NCBI RefSeq assembly: GCF_047675955.1
Contig: NC_132904.1
Span: forward strand, 83,457,447-83,521,446
DNA length: 64,000 bases
From: Chlorocebus sabaeus
Lineage: Eukaryota; Chordata; Mammalia; Primates; Cercopithecidae
Reading direction: 5' to 3'
Shown here one piece after another: positions 11,490 through 24,592 of the stretch. The position numbers and the translations under genes were made by a program. Within the stretch, counting starts at the first letter, position 1, and every line of letters begins with the position of its first letter. The notes below the pieces were generated by a model, which made no database searches, had not been told where the DNA came from, and saw nothing but the letters and a program-made list of their open reading frames with translations.

Positions 11490-13590
11490 TCCAATTCTGT
11501 TCCTTAGAAGGCTAATATACTATGAAATGTTACTTCTGTATTGAAAAAAGGATTCCATGGTCAAATAAGGGTGGGCACCTTTGAGATAAACAAACTTAAC
11601 TTTATGCAAGACTTCTCAGAGTATTTGAAATGGTAATATCCATATTTAACTACCTTTTTTTTACAGACAATTTGTTGAACTCTTCCAGAAGTGTGGGAGG
11701 GAACAGAGTTTGAGAAACACATATTGTCCAACAGCATTCTATAATCCTGTGGGACTCCCTGGTAGAGCAACTCCGAACACCCTGCGGGGGCCAAATTCAG
11801 AGCATACTGCAAAGAGTTCTGCAGAAAGCCAGTCAAATGTCATAAATCATGGACAAATGGCACCTAGAATGCCAATATGTAGCCATAGCATGAGTAGTGA
11901 AATGTAATTAGCAGACCAAGTGGAAACTGAATTTGTTATCTGACATGACCTGTAAGGAAACAATGGTAAACGGATCTTAAACGGAAGTTCAGATTTACAT
12001 TCTGGAGAGTGTGGGAGCCCCAGTGGTAAAATTTCATGTGCACTCACTGTGTCCTGTTCCTAGTGGCTGGCAAGCTAAATTACTTCTGATCTAATATTTT
12101 TAACTAATTAGGATTTTATTCATTAATTTATTTAAGCATTTATTAACATTAAATAAGCCTTTGCAAAGAGCCAGGTTCTCTGTTAGACTATAGCAGAAAA
12201 CTAGAAAGACTATAAAGGAAAACAAGACAGATTTCCTACTCACAAGGAGCTCTGGACGGCTTGAGTTTCAACAGGTAAATACATACAATTACAACATAAG
12301 ATATAATTTTAATACAACCCTCTAAAAAACATAAGTTAAACTTACAAATCTTGTACCAAAGGGTTTGGAAGACTTCAGAGAACAGCTGATATTTGAGCTT
12401 GAAGGATGAATAGAATTTTCCAGAAAGAAAAGGAGAAACCTCATAAAAGACCCAATTTCAAATATCCAGACCCCACATTGAACCACATGAAAGCTTACTC
12501 CTTATAAAAGAGTAAAGAGAGAATCTAACATTTATGGATAAATATAAACATAAAACAAGAATTTTCCATATAAGATTTTTAAAGTTATAAAGATTTTAGA
12601 AAAAAATTCCAATATAAAATCTTCATTTTCTCTATTGTTCTTGATCATAAGATCCAGTATGCAAGTTAGAGTAGATCAGAGAAGCCCCACGCAGGTCACT
12701 GGAGACTCTTCATATTTGACCAGAGAAAATGAGAAACACATAGTTATTTCAAAATGTTCCTAATATTTCAGTTTACAATAGTGCCCAGAATATACAGGAA
12801 ATTGTGAGTACTCAAGTCTATTTTTCTTTCTGATAATTTTAGATTGACATATTCTAAGTAGCATTAAAGCTTTTCCTTGCTGTGCAGCTCTTTTTTTCCC
12901 ACCATATGTACCAGTATGACAATTTAACCCTACAACGATTTTACATGTTAAGCGTTTATATATGACACCTTCATATATTTACATTCAGAATGCCTGACTA
13001 CCTATGTTTCCAAAGACTTAAAATGAGTAATCCATACTTAACAAAAATAGAAATTTTTAGAAAGTTTTGAATGTAATACAAATATATTTGTTTTCTGTAT
13101 TAAGTGCTGTAGAGATTTGAGTCGTTTATCTTGTAAAATTTATTTTTATTATGGAATTTTACTATGGCGGTTTTATTTTTTTTACCATAGAAAAATTTAA
13201 AACCTGCATTATAAGAAAAATGTGGTTTTGCCCTAAAAAAAAAAATACTGACAAATATATAAACCTTGTAATATTCATGGTTCAATAGGTAATTGTTAAA
13301 TGAATGAACTGATGGTACGACAGACGAGATTGGAGGAGACAAAAATTACAACCATGGCTTTCATCTGAATCTATAATTCTTCCTAAATTCAGTATTAAAA
13401 CTCTCTTGCCTATAGACCAGATCAAAGACAACAAGATTTGGGGGTGTCAACAGAAGTCCTGGGATAAATTTTTTCTTATAAAGTCTGGATTAAACTTTTT
13501 AGCATTGATGATATTCATTTATTTATTCAACAATTTTTGAAAACATTTATTGAGCACTCACAGTAGTAACAGCAGCAGCAGTGATAGTAA
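11490..13590. other. Intergenic AT-rich stretch, no gene seen
   Basis: Low-GC sequence with many stops. No gene, structured RNA or clear repeat recognised, apart from scattered ATTTATT-type phrases. Confidence 0.45.
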
Positions 13591-13790
13591 CGATAATAAT
13601 TATAATAATAATAATAGGTATTGTCAATTTAGAATTTACTTTGTGCTGAGCTCGATGCTATGGGTTTTGTACCGATTTTCTCACTGAATCTTTACAACAG
13701 CCCTAGTCAGTCCCATTGTGCAGATGAGAAAAGTGAGGCACAGAAGGTCACATAACTTGCCCACATTCACCCAACAAATAAATGAATTCT
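13586..13790 (+). repeat. (ATA)n microsatellite followed by MIR
   Basis: A short ATAATA run (13590-13616) precedes a MIR-type SINE. The MIR shows TTTGTGCTGAGC, an ACAACAGCCCTA segment, CAGATGAGAAAAGTGAGGCA and GTCACATAACTTGCCC in the expected order. Confidence 0.75.
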
Positions 13791-14574
13791 AAGTTGAATC
13801 CAAGTCAGTCTGACCACAGAATTTCACATCCTTCACTACTCCAGGATCCCATGGTAGGCACCATGGGTGCCCCAAAATTTAAAAATGATGTGGATCATCT
13901 TCCCATAAGGATTACTATGTCATAAGCTCATAGACTGTAACAGCAGGTTATCTGGGCTCTCTATAGACAAGAAAGTAAGGCCAATGAATGTGGTGATTTA
14001 CCCAAGATCACACAGCACCTCTATGGCTAAGACACATTTAGAATGCCCCACCCTGTGTTGACTTTCATTCCAATTCTCTTTTCACTCACTACACAGAGCC
14101 GAAAACCCCCACTTACTGACTAAATTACAAAATCCACATAATACTTTGTTATTATCATCAAAGAAATATGAAACCATATGGAAATGATTTTGAAATATGC
14201 CCATTTATCTCCTTAGAAATAATCCTTTTTGATAACTTTCAAACTGACTTAAATTGTTGAGGCTACATATGGATCTTGGTCTCATGAAAAATAAGCACTA
14301 AAATTAAGTTGAGGTTGAGGTTAGAGTTGATGCTGGTCATGCCACCCTAAGTTTCCAAGTATCATTCAGTCCCATCTTGTTTCCTGCTTTGGGGTCATTT
14401 AACGGGTCATTATTGAGTTATTACATAACTGGAACAAAAGCAAGATAGAATCAAAAGGATACTTAGAGCTGGAGTGACATCAGAAACTGATGCAACCTCC
14501 TTATTGTCAGCACGGGAAAAGGCAAGTCTGGGAAGCAATATAACACAATGGAATCTGGCAAAAGAATGGGGCAG

Positions 14575-14765
14575 ACTGGGCAGAGGTCACAGTTGTGATC
14601 CTTTGTACTGTAGTGTGGCACCCAGTACAGTATTTTAAAACTTTGAACCTCAGAATCCTCATCTGTAGAATGAAGAAAATCATAGCTTCTCTATTTGTCT
14701 TAAAGATTACACATAATAAAATATACTCCACAGTACCTGGCATATAGTATGCGTTTACTAAGCAT
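14575..14765 (-). repeat. MIR-family SINE (minus strand)
   Basis: Reverse-orientation MIR landmarks are AACCTCAGAATCCTCATCTG, AATGAAGAAAATCATAG and AGTACCTGGCATATAGTATG. Boundaries are approximate. Confidence 0.7.
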
Positions 14766-15774
14766 AGCTACAATTACAATTTAGTCCTAGTTCTGCTCCC
14801 TTAATTGATTTTCTCATCTATACAGTGGATATTTTTCTTCTTGTCTATGTTACAAAGTAGTTTTGTGAACACCGTGAGATAATGTCCAGATCTTTATGCT
14901 TTGAGCTTCAGCTAAAATTCTACCTCAGAGCAGCTTTCAGCACCTGCCAGAGTGGGAATTAATGATTCCCTCTTCCACGTTCTCTAGCTCACGTCTGTAT
15001 CCTGATCCAGCCAATATCTTGCTTTCTCCTCTATTTGATTTTGTTTATGTCCGTTGCATAAATTCCTCAAGCTGAGGGGTATTTGCTTTCTCTCCCCGAC
15101 AGCCCAAATAACCTTATACAGAGTGGATGATCAGAAAATGTGTGGGCTTTGCCCTGAATGCATTTTCAACAACTGGATTGCTATGCATATAAAAAGTATT
15201 TGGGAATTACAATTATAGAGTTGAACTGAGTTCTTAAGAAGCAGTGAGGATTTCAGCTTTGGTTCCCCCTACCCCTTCCCCTTCCCCGCCAGGGAGGGAA
15301 ATGGGACAAGTACAAAAAGAAAAGCAAACCTCTAGGCTTAGCCTGAAGACATCTGCTGTTTACACTGGTCATTTGTCTCAGAGGTCAAAATACAGTTCTA
15401 TCCTTGTCCTTATGGCAATCGTGGTGACAATCTAACAGCCAGGAAGTAGCCTCTCATTTTACTCTTGGCAGCTCCGAGGAAGAAAAGCCAGTGGTGAATG
15501 TTCAAACCCTGTGCCCCCGTGGGACATCTGTAGTCACAGTCCTACCTATTAGCTCTTTGGATAGTAGGCAGTAGTCCCTGAGACCGGCTGAGGGACTATT
15601 GTGCTCCTGGGCCCTTCTGTGCCTCAGTTTTTCTCTCTGAATGATGGGAATAATCATCTTGTTCTCCATGACTCTACCTTGAAACACTGCAACTACTAGG
15701 AAAAAAAAAATGAGCAATGAATGTCAAAGCTGTTTGAGGTGGTACTGGAGGACTACACTCCAAGCAGAGCCAAG

Positions 15775-15990
15775 CGTGATAAATATAATAATTCCTAATA
15801 TTAAGGGCTTGTTCCATGTAAGAAACTGTCGAAGCACACTATGTATATTCATCAATTCTTAAAAGAACTCCATGAGAAAGTCCTGGTTTTACAGTGGACG
15901 AAACTGAGGTACAGAAAAGTTAAGCAAAAAGCCACACAACTAGTAAGCGTCAGACCCTGGATTGGTACCCCATAGTCAGATGCCACTGGC
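15775..15990 (+). repeat. MIR-family SINE
   Basis: MIR landmarks occur in order: TTAAGGGCTTGTTCCATG, AAAGAACTCCATGAGA, TTTTACAGTGGACGAAACTG, and GCCACACAACTAGTAAGC. Confidence 0.75.
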
Positions 15991-16748
15991 CACTCTTAAT
16001 TATGTTGCTGTATGGTCCTCCTATTGCCATCTCTTTAATTTTGTGCCTAGTGCAATGTTTTCCATGTAATAGGTCTAGCTCAATATATATTTGTTGGATT
16101 GAAGTAACTCTAATACGACTTGAGCATGGTTGATAAATCTCTCCCTTCTTCTCCTCCTTCCAGCTATACCTCCAGTTCCTCTATTAAGATACTTATCTTT
16201 TAATGGTGTTTCTTCAATTGGGAGCTACAGACCCTTAGAGTGCCTCAATTTAATTTTTAAAATGTTTATAATAAAAGATAAATATAAACACATTCTGGAT
16301 CATTGGGATGACTATCTCATACCAAGTACTGCCTCTTGATCGCAGCACCTGTGCGTACTAGTCTTTGGCCGCAAGAGTTACCACTTCACTTGCTATGTTA
16401 ATAAGAAAGAAATAGCACGAATACCTAAATAATGTATTAGAGTCAAGAGAGACCATTGCAATGACATATGGTGTGGGCAAAGATGTGGTAGATGGAACGA
16501 AGGAAAGAGGTGAGAGAATTGAGTCTGCATTGGGCACCTCACACACCATGAGAGTGGTAGAGCCACAGGGAACTCAAAGGTACCCACGCCTCCGCTGTCA
16601 GTACCATGCAATGCTGGTAGTTGTCCAGGAAACGTTACTAATTTCAATTTTATTATTCTGGAAGAAAATTTTTATCTGTTTTGGTTTTATTTGTGAGTTG
16701 TTCAAAAGCTGTAACATAAGCTTATATCTGGTTTTGTGTCTGTGTGTG

Positions 16749-17035
16749 TTTTGAGACAGGGTCTTGCTCTGTCACCCAGGTTGGAGTGCAGTGGTGATCA
16801 TAGCTCACTGCAACCTCTCCACCTCCTGGGCTCAAGCCACCCTCCCACCTCAGCCTCCCAAATAGCTGAGACCACAGGCGTGTGCCACCACAACTGGCTG
16901 AGATTTTTGTATTTTTTATAGAGATGCGGTTTTGCCATGTTGCCCAGGCTGGTCTCAAACTCCTGAGTTCAAGCAATCTGCCCACCTTGGTCTTCAAAGT
17001 GCTATGATTACAGGCGTGAGCCACTGAGCCTGGCC
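16749..17035 (-). mobile_element. Alu element (minus strand)
   Basis: A complete reversed Alu from TTTTGAGACAGGGTCTTGC to GCGTGAGCCACTGAGCC, following a short TG run. It resembles AluJ/older AluS. Confidence 0.94.
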
Positions 17036-17162
17036 TATGTCTATATATATTAAGGTGACATTTTAAAATAAAACAATTGAAGCCAAGCCTGGAAAGGTCT
17101 AAGAAAATTTCGCCCTTAAAATGGTGGAAAATACCAGTTTCCTTTCTATTTAAGAAACAGCA

Positions 17163-17308
17163 GGCCGGGAGCAGTGGCTTGCGCCTGTAATCCTTGCTAA
17201 GAAGGGAGGATACCTGAGCCCAGGAGGTGTACGCTGCAGTGAGCTATGATCCCGCTACTGCACTCAAGAATGAGCTACAGAGGGAGACCTGTCTGGAAAA
17301 GAAAAGAC
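17163..17308 (+). mobile_element. FLAM-type Alu monomer
   Basis: A single forward monomer of about 145 bases starts GGCCGGGAGCAGTGGC and ends in an A-rich GAAAAGAAAAG tail. No right monomer follows, so it is a free left monomer or a truncated Alu. Confidence 0.75.
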
Positions 17309-17469
17309 CACAGAATAATGTGTTCAGGGCTTTCTTATTTAAAAGTAATTGCAAACGCCAATGTATTAGGCATATCAGTAACACCTTGCTGTGAATTAGT
17401 ACTTTACACCTTCCCTTTCTGAGAGCAGGCTTTGATAGGAGAAAGGAAAGCTAAGTAGCTTGATAGAAA

Positions 17470-17610
17470 GCATGGCTCGGTGCAAAATCTTGTCCTACCA
17501 TTCAGTAGCTGTGTGACTTTGGGCAAGTCATTAAACCTCTCCAAACCTCCTGTTCCTTATAAAATCAGTGTAATCTCTGCACCTTCTTCACCACAATGGC
17601 CTATATGTAA
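17470..17610 (-). repeat. MIR-family SINE fragment (minus strand)
   Basis: The phrases GTAGCTGTGTGACTTTGGGC, AAGTCATTAAACCTCTC and a TTATAAAATCAGTG segment are the reversed 3' part of MIR. Confidence 0.75.
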
Positions 17611-18089
17611 AGCTAGTTGACAAAAAACGCACAATACACGGTAATCTATGTTAAATAGGAAGGCTCTAACACTAGGACCTTAAATGGCAAGGTCTCCAGC
17701 CTGGTTAGGAGAGGATTCCCCGCACACCCCCTACCCTGGCCCCCAACCACCACCACCACCAAGATACCGACCGCTTGGAGTGACTCAGGGAAGCAGACCC
17801 ACTGGACGAGGAGGTGGCTCCACCAGCTGGTGCCCCGATGAAGAACTGAGGCCAGTGGGCTCGCCCGCCAGCCCACCGCCCAGAAGCTGCCAAGCACCCC
17901 CGGTGCTTCGGGCTCCACGCAGAACACTGGGTGCTGTAAGGAAATGCAAAGCATTGGTGGCCCTACCATGGGAATATAGGTTTCTGTTCTCCGGAGAAAC
18001 TAGGAGTTCGGTCAACACCTTAAGGCGCTAAAAGTGTACGTAGGGGTGGGGAGCACACAGGTTCTGAACAAATTCTTCAAATTTGCCCA

Positions 18090-18870
18090 GGGCTCCCCAT
18101 GCATCAGGTGTGGCCCGCGTCCCTAGTTCTAGGCTGCTGCGGGAGGGGTCGCCTTTTGTAGGGGACCTGGTCTTTTTGCGATCTGGCAGCGTGCTCCCAG
18201 CAGCGAAGGCCTTAGTCTTGCTCAGGAGGCCGCGCCCCAGACCCGGGGATGCGCGATGTTCAAAGGGTGACGGCGCGCGGGTCCCGGGCAGGAGAGACCG
18301 CCAGAGCCGGCGCTGCCTGGCGCCGAGAGGCCGGGACTGGCGAGTGCTGCCGCGCCACCGGGGCCCACCTGCGCGAGGCCGCGAGGCCTCAGGCCCTCTG
18401 GGCTGCGCGACCCTGCTCCGGCCGCAGGCGGGCGGCGAGGAGAGGTGGGGCACGGTCTGTGTGCGGTGGGGCGGGCGGCGGCCGCGCGGCTTCCCCGGGG
18501 CCGGAGGCGGGGCGGGCGGGCCTCGGATGGCGCGGGGGGCGGACCCGCCAGCTGCCTGCACTGCTCGCCCGCTCGCTCGCACTCGGCTGTGCGGCGGGGC
18601 AGGCATGGGAGCCGCGCGCTCCCTCCCGGCGCCCACACCTGTCTGAGCGGCGCAGCGAGCCGCGGCCCGGGCGGGCTGCTCGGCGCGGGTGAGTGCGGGC
18701 ACATACTAGGGCGTCCGCCCGGGAGCGGGAGAGGCGAGGCGCCGGGAGGAGCGGGACAAAGGGCCGGGTGTGCACGGGGTGGGGTAACTGCGGGCTGCTG
18801 GAGGCACCGGAGACTTCGCCAGGGCCGTCTTCGGGGTTCCAGGACGCGGGCTGGGGGCCCGAAGGAGCTC
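18090..18870 (+). promoter_or_regulatory. PRSS23: CpG island and putative PRSS23 promoter
   Basis: Dense CpG and GC content begins abruptly near 18090 and fades after about 18870, against AT-rich flanks. GC boxes of the GGGGCGGG type occur around 18464-18475 and 18505-18522. No TATA box is obvious. This fits a CpG-island promoter with dispersed start sites firing to the right, because a strong splice donor lies at 18689. The overlapping open frames on both strands (up to 228 codons) have the Ala/Arg/Pro/Gly-rich composition expected by chance in such sequence. Confidence 0.8.
18545..18688 (+). other. PRSS23: PRSS23 non-coding exon 1 (start approximate)
   Basis: The 3' boundary is set by the donor CGG|GTGAGT at 18688/18689. 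The exon is GC-rich, lies in the CpG island and carries only 5' UTR, since the reading frame begins in exon 2. The 5' end cannot be fixed from sequence alone; about 18545, just downstream of the GC boxes, is an estimate. Joining to exon 2 at 25638 puts 13 more UTR bases before the start codon. Confidence 0.6.
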
Positions 18871-20677
18871 TGGGGAGACAGCGGGGGCTGCAGGGCATTT
18901 GGATTCATGCAGTGTTACCCATGAAACGCATGGGGAAAGAAGATTTTGAGACTGCTGTCTGGAGTGCAGGATGTTGGTTGGGAAGCGAGAGAGCCGGCTC
19001 TCGGCAAGCTGTCCCTCGGCGGGGGCGATGGCTACACCCCCATGCACCCCCCAACACACCACCACTACTTCTTTTCCTTGAGTTTTGCATATACGCGATT
19101 CCATCAAGTTCTGAACATTAATTTTTAACCCTGGGCATGTGATTGTGAACACACCTGAGCAAGCAAGAGAAGTGCAAAAGTGCAGCAAATACAGGCTGGG
19201 AAATAGAATCTTTTCTCTGGAGCCGTAGTGGATGCCCGTGTGCGTTCTGGGGGTGCTAACCCTAGACACTACAGTCTCAACTAACAACAGTTGTTGTAAG
19301 CAAATAGTTCTTCTGCCTGTAGGCATTCACGAGTTAACTTTTAAATAAAAGTTTTCAAGTTTTAAAAGGAGCGGGAGAAGACTTGTTCAGATGAAGGAAC
19401 ACCACCACTCCCCTCCAGAATACAAATTAGGTTTGCTTTCCAGCACCTCAGAAGAAAGCAGCTGATAAAAATTCTGTTTGTTTTACTGCCTACTGGGCGA
19501 CATCCGTAAGAATTCAGAAACTCAGTGTAGGTATTGGAAAAGGGCTTGCTTCTCTCAGCTCCTGAAACTAAATTTGAGGGTTCCCTGTGCGCTCCTTAGG
19601 AGCAGGTAGACCAATGCCGGAATCCTCTGCACATGGTCATGTGAGAAAGAATTGAATTTATAGATGAAGTCAGCTGTGGCCAAAAGCCCTGTGTCTAAGT
19701 AGTATCAGGATATTTATTGCATGTTGTTTCAAGATCCTACTTATGCATGAGAGTATCTGCAACAGGTTTATAACCGTGTCTACCATGAAGTCTGTCAGGA
19801 GTGGATTGGAGGTGAAGTGGGGAGAAGGAACTGAGAAAATGCCCCCAGAAGCCACTATGTTTATTTGTGAAAGTGTTTGCATCCCATCTGCATATGAAAA
19901 GTTTTCCTCTGCAGTTTTCCTAGTTAAAGTCAAGTGGTAACTTGTCCTTTCTTGTGTCTAAACTTGGAAGGAAGCCTTTTTCCAAGGTAGCTAATATGGA
20001 TCTCATTTTTGTAACACAACTTATTCAGCTGGATGGTGAATATGGATGCATTTTCTGGCTGTAGCATAAGTGTCCATTAGTGTGTCTGAGAACATTTTTG
20101 TCCCCAGTCTGCAATGGTTAATAGTCTCAGGTTCTCCCACATATCTCTTCTCATAGATCCCTTAGGATTTCATCCACCAGGCATTATTCATGCCTAACTC
20201 CCACAGACTCCAGGGAATTTGTTTCTCATGTTCTCAACATTAGCAGGTTATTTTGCATTCTGTTCTTATTCGCCTGCCAGGTTTATCCCAGGCTCAATGT
20301 AGTTTACCTAAAATCTGATAGAGAAGAAGCTAAACTTCATTTGACCACAAGATTGTGTTTAGGGTTGCTGGACTTTTAAGTGCCTTGCAGTTTCCTGTAC
20401 AACACTGTAATTCTTAAACTATTATGTGATTAGGTCTGTTTTGCCTTAACAGGGTCTGTGACTCAGGAAAACGAGAACAAGCCTGACTGCAGAGTATTCA
20501 CAGAGTTTGGTTCATTTTTATCCATTTGCTTTAGGATTTAGCATGGTTTCACTGTTCCATATCCCTGACCACTGATTCCATGGAAGACCCTTTGTCATCT
20601 CTCCAAATGGTATCCAAAACCTGTATCTTTGCAAACGTTCCTGCCATTTCTTTCTGTCATTACTGTTTATAGCAGCT

Positions 20678-20792
20678 GCAGGAGTTCACAATTTGTACAA
20701 TAGAGAATACATGGCCTAAGGATTAGGTTTTCCCTCCCAGCACTTGTTTGCTATAGGAGTTAAATCATTCTCTCAAACAGTGGCCCTCTTGA
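20678..20792 (+). repeat. Intronic direct repeat, copy A
   Basis: This segment of about 115 bases recurs at 21767-21880 in the same orientation with scattered mismatches. Shared anchors include CACAATTTGTACAATAGAGA, AGGTTTTCCCTCCCAGC and AAATCATTCTCTCAAACAGT. It is not an Alu, L1 or MIR that I recognise. Confidence 0.85.
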
Positions 20793-21766
20793 GGAGACCT
20801 GTGTTGTTGCAGTTTTCAAGACTAAAGTGCCTTGCAGGAGATAGTAGTCACTGCACCCAGACTCCGAAGAGATTGTTGTTTGCATATCTGTTAAATGTGC
20901 GAAGTCCCACCACCAAGGGCCTATGAAGTGGCAGCATCCTCAAAAAGTATAAATATTTTCAGACAGTGGCTCATATTGAGTGATGGAGGGTGGAATGTGT
21001 AACCCATTTATGAATCAGATACCCAAAGCTGGAAAACGAATAGTTTCTGTATTACTAAGCATGGTGAAAAAATATTTTCTTACCTTCATTTTCCATTCTT
21101 CCCTGCCAGTTAGGTAAAACGATGCACGGAAACACTTAGTTGGAAACCTTGGCAGATAATTTATGTATATGAGGAATCTTTATTCAGCAAAAGCTTATTC
21201 CTAGAGATGAAACGTTATAGACCTAAATTTTCTTCATCCAGACTTAGGTAAAAGGAGAAGATTTGAAAATCTTCATTCCATTTAAAAATGTGTGAGTCTT
21301 TCAGGCAGCTCTGCAAGGATACGGTGATTCATTCATTTATGAGGGTGAGAGAGAATTTAAAATTATGCAACTCATTAGTTACCTTTCCAGGTGTGGGATT
21401 ATGAATGTTTTCATTACATCTGTTTATACCTTAGACGAGTGTTTATGTTTAAACAAACAGGTATAGCACAGGCTTACCCAGCGTTTATACAAATGGGAGC
21501 AATAATTATTTGTCTTCTGAGAAATTAATCCATTATCGTGTGAGTTGAGAAATTCATGTAAATCCACAAACCTAATTTTAAAGCGTCACAGTTGCGCATC
21601 ATTTGTTGTGTTATTAATGAGGATGAGCCAGGGCAGGCTGCGAATGCCTCAGGAAAGACCCTTAATGGACAGGAGTGTTGTTTCTTCCTCAGGCTTTTCT
21701 TTGGGGCCTGTCTTAAGAGCATACACACCCAGCCATCCCTCCACTCCGTTCTTGAAAGCTGCCTTC

Positions 21767-21880
21767 TGCTGGAGTCACAATTTGTACAATAGAGAATATA
21801 TGAACTAAAGATGAGGTTTTCCCTCCCAGCGCTTTTTTGCTGTGGAGTTAAATCATTCTCTCAAACAGTGGTCCTCTTGC
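21767..21880 (+). repeat. Intronic direct repeat, copy B
   Basis: Second copy of the repeat at 20678-20792, offset by about 1.09 kb. It differs by substitutions and small indels, for example CACTTGTTTGC in copy A against CGCTTTTTTGC here. Confidence 0.85.
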
Positions 21881-22802
21881 AGACTGATCAGGGAAATCTT
21901 GTCTGCCAGATAAGTGAGAGATTAGCGTGATACATTTTCCTTTTCCTTTCCCCCTCCTCTGCCTCCACCCTCCATAATTCCATGAATCAATGATCCTGAG
22001 ACATAAATGACAGTACAGACACTGTAGACAGCATCGTCCCTGACCTGGACTTCTGTGATTCTGGAAAATTCTAAAATGAGGGAATCCTGGACCTGAAAAG
22101 ACCAGAGCTAAAAAGACCAGCTAAAGAGACCGCCTGGTTGAGGATGCTATTCAGAAGAATTTCTAAACCACCCTAAATAAACATTTGGTAATGGACTAAG
22201 CAACTTAAGAAGCTTGTAGCTTTAATACAGACATCAGTTTAAACCCATTTAAGGGCTTGAGAACCTACAGCTGTATCTTCTAATTTCTGATTAGATATTT
22301 TAAAAATATCTAAGCCTAATCCGTTTGAAATAATTTGATGGGAATTCGTTTCTAAAAGTCTGCATTCATTTCTAAATCTGAATTAAAGTGTTTTAAATGC
22401 AATTTTATAACTTTTAGGGTTACATGGAAGCTTTAAGCAAGATATATAATGCTGTCAGAACAAAGTCATCACACAAGTTAGTAAGTAGGGTTTAGTAATG
22501 TAGAGAACTTGGAAGCAGAGTTGCAAACTAATAGAAATTAGGACTTTTTGAGTCTCCGAAAAGTTTATTCTTCAAAGTTAAAGCTTCACACTGTCCTGTT
22601 GGGTTAGCAGTTTGTTTTGTTTTATTTCTTATAGATGGCTGGCTTCTATATGGCTAAATGAACAGAATTTAAGTTGTAAGAACTCTGAATTAGTCATATT
22701 CTATCATATAGCAGACTCTTTAGCATTCTCTAACAGGATTCTGTGATTCATAACTGATCGCAAAGGTTCTTGAGACATAATCATTCATCATTTTGCCAAA
22801 GA

Positions 22803-22848
22803 ATACATTTGGTCCTCTATATTGAGAGGTTGGAGTAAGGCTGTGGCT
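22803..22848 (+). repeat. Second intronic direct repeat, copy A
   Basis: About 46 bases recur at 24547-24592 in the same orientation. The shared core includes CATTTGGTCCTCTATATTGA followed by GAGGTTG and AGGCTGTGGC. The source family is not recognised. Confidence 0.8.
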
Positions 22849-24546
22849 AATGAAAGAGGATATTGTAACTGCCATGTTCTTCATGCACATTGAAAATATT
22901 CTCTGTAGCTGATGATAATACACAGTATAATACTACCTCATCTCCTACTCTGTCTCCCCCAAGAATCATATTTTAAAAACAAGAACACTTGGCAGCTTGG
23001 ACCTCTGCATTCTGTGTTTTCTTTCTTAAGATAAGCTGAAGTAAAACTTGGCTTACCACGTCTGCTGCTCAATATAAGACACATTACCATTCCCCACATT
23101 ACTCAAAGGGAGGAGAGGATGGTGCGTTGGGGCCCAAGATACAGCCGTGTGGGAGATCTATTACTCCTCGTAGTCCATGGCACACTTGGCAGGGATTCTG
23201 GTGTGAGTGGGGCATTTGGTCACCTAGACAGCAACTTACATAGAGAAAAGGCTGCTCAAGTCCTAGATAAGCCCAAAGGATGAATCCTCAGCCAGTAGGT
23301 GGGAATAATCAGGCAGAACCATGCCCCACAGATCTCCTAAAGGGTTGTCATCACCACACCCATCTCACTGCCCAGTTCTCCATAGGCGAGGAGGACTCAG
23401 CTAGTGTTGGCATCCCTTCCTAGTCCACTTAGAACCTTTAGTCTTGGCAGTACTCCCAACAAGCACATATAAACACGTGTGTGCACATATGCAGGCATCC
23501 CATGACTTCAAGGATTTAAAGAAATAAATGTATGTCCTTCCTACAAAAGGGCTTAGGGACCCTTCCTATTTGGAAAGATGGAGACAAGAAGAGTTTCAAA
23601 GAATCAGGGAGTCCCAAGGAACTGGCTTTTCCAGGACCTTATTTCTTTCTTTTCCTATCCCTATTCTCCCTGACAGAAGTGGAAGCCAAGAGGAGTCAAG
23701 CAAAAAGGTCCCGGAGGTGGGTGGGGCACACACATAGTTTAGAAACACAGTGTGGATATTGGGAATGAGAATGGGCACACTCCCCTATACTACGTCAGAT
23801 CATTGGGATTTTCTAGTTTTATGTAAAAGGGAGCAAAAGGCACCCACAGTTGTCAGTAGATCTGTACTCTCAAACAGGAAGAGAATGAGAATAACAAAAC
23901 AGTTTCTTCCTGACTTCTGCTGTGTTCTGAGAGCCTCCCGCGACCTACCCCTTCGGGCTCCTTGTTTTTGGATGCTTGGTTGTGAATGAGTTACCCTACC
24001 TGCTGAGTCAGCTTCTATTGAACCAGAAGCGTCAGAGCCACTGAGAGCCAACTGATGCTTAAACATTTACGAAAGCACTTTCAGTCTTCCTCCTTGTTGT
24101 TTTCATTGTGGGATGACTGATCTGGGCATTTAAACATACCTTGCAGTGTAAAAGCCAAACTTCTTCATTTAATACACATAGCCCTTCAGAATCTAGCTCT
24201 TGCCTGCTGCCTCCACCACTTCCTCTACTCCACCCTTGTTGAGCTCAGTGTGATTCCCAAAATTACTCACATGGTTGCATGTTGCTGTGCCCTTGCACAG
24301 ACTCTTGTTTCCCTTCCCTAAGTATCCCCTTCTATCTTATGTTAGCAGACTTCTTTTCAACTTCAGTACCCATCTGAAACATCAGGTGATGCCTGGAAAA
24401 TTTCTAGGGCAATTTGTTCATTTAGAGGGTAAATTTAAATTACACAGCTTACTGAATGATCGAGGCATCAAGGAGGGACAGCTCCACAGTGTCACCTTTA
24501 CTAGGACTCCTATTGCTTCTAAACAGTGGGTGCATTTGCTAAATTA

Positions 24547-24592
24547 TACATTTGGTCCTCTATATTGAGAGGTTGAAGTGAGGCTGTGGCAT
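24547..24592 (+). repeat. Second intronic direct repeat, copy B
   Basis: Partner of 22803-22848, about 1.74 kb downstream, with about three mismatches over 46 bases. Confidence 0.8.

Noticed and set aside
18028..18908. Open frames of 187-228 codons on both strands near PRSS23 exon 1
   Set aside because: They are CpG-island composition artefacts: rich in Ala, Arg, Pro and Gly, overlapping in several frames, without domains. One spans the splice donor at 18689.
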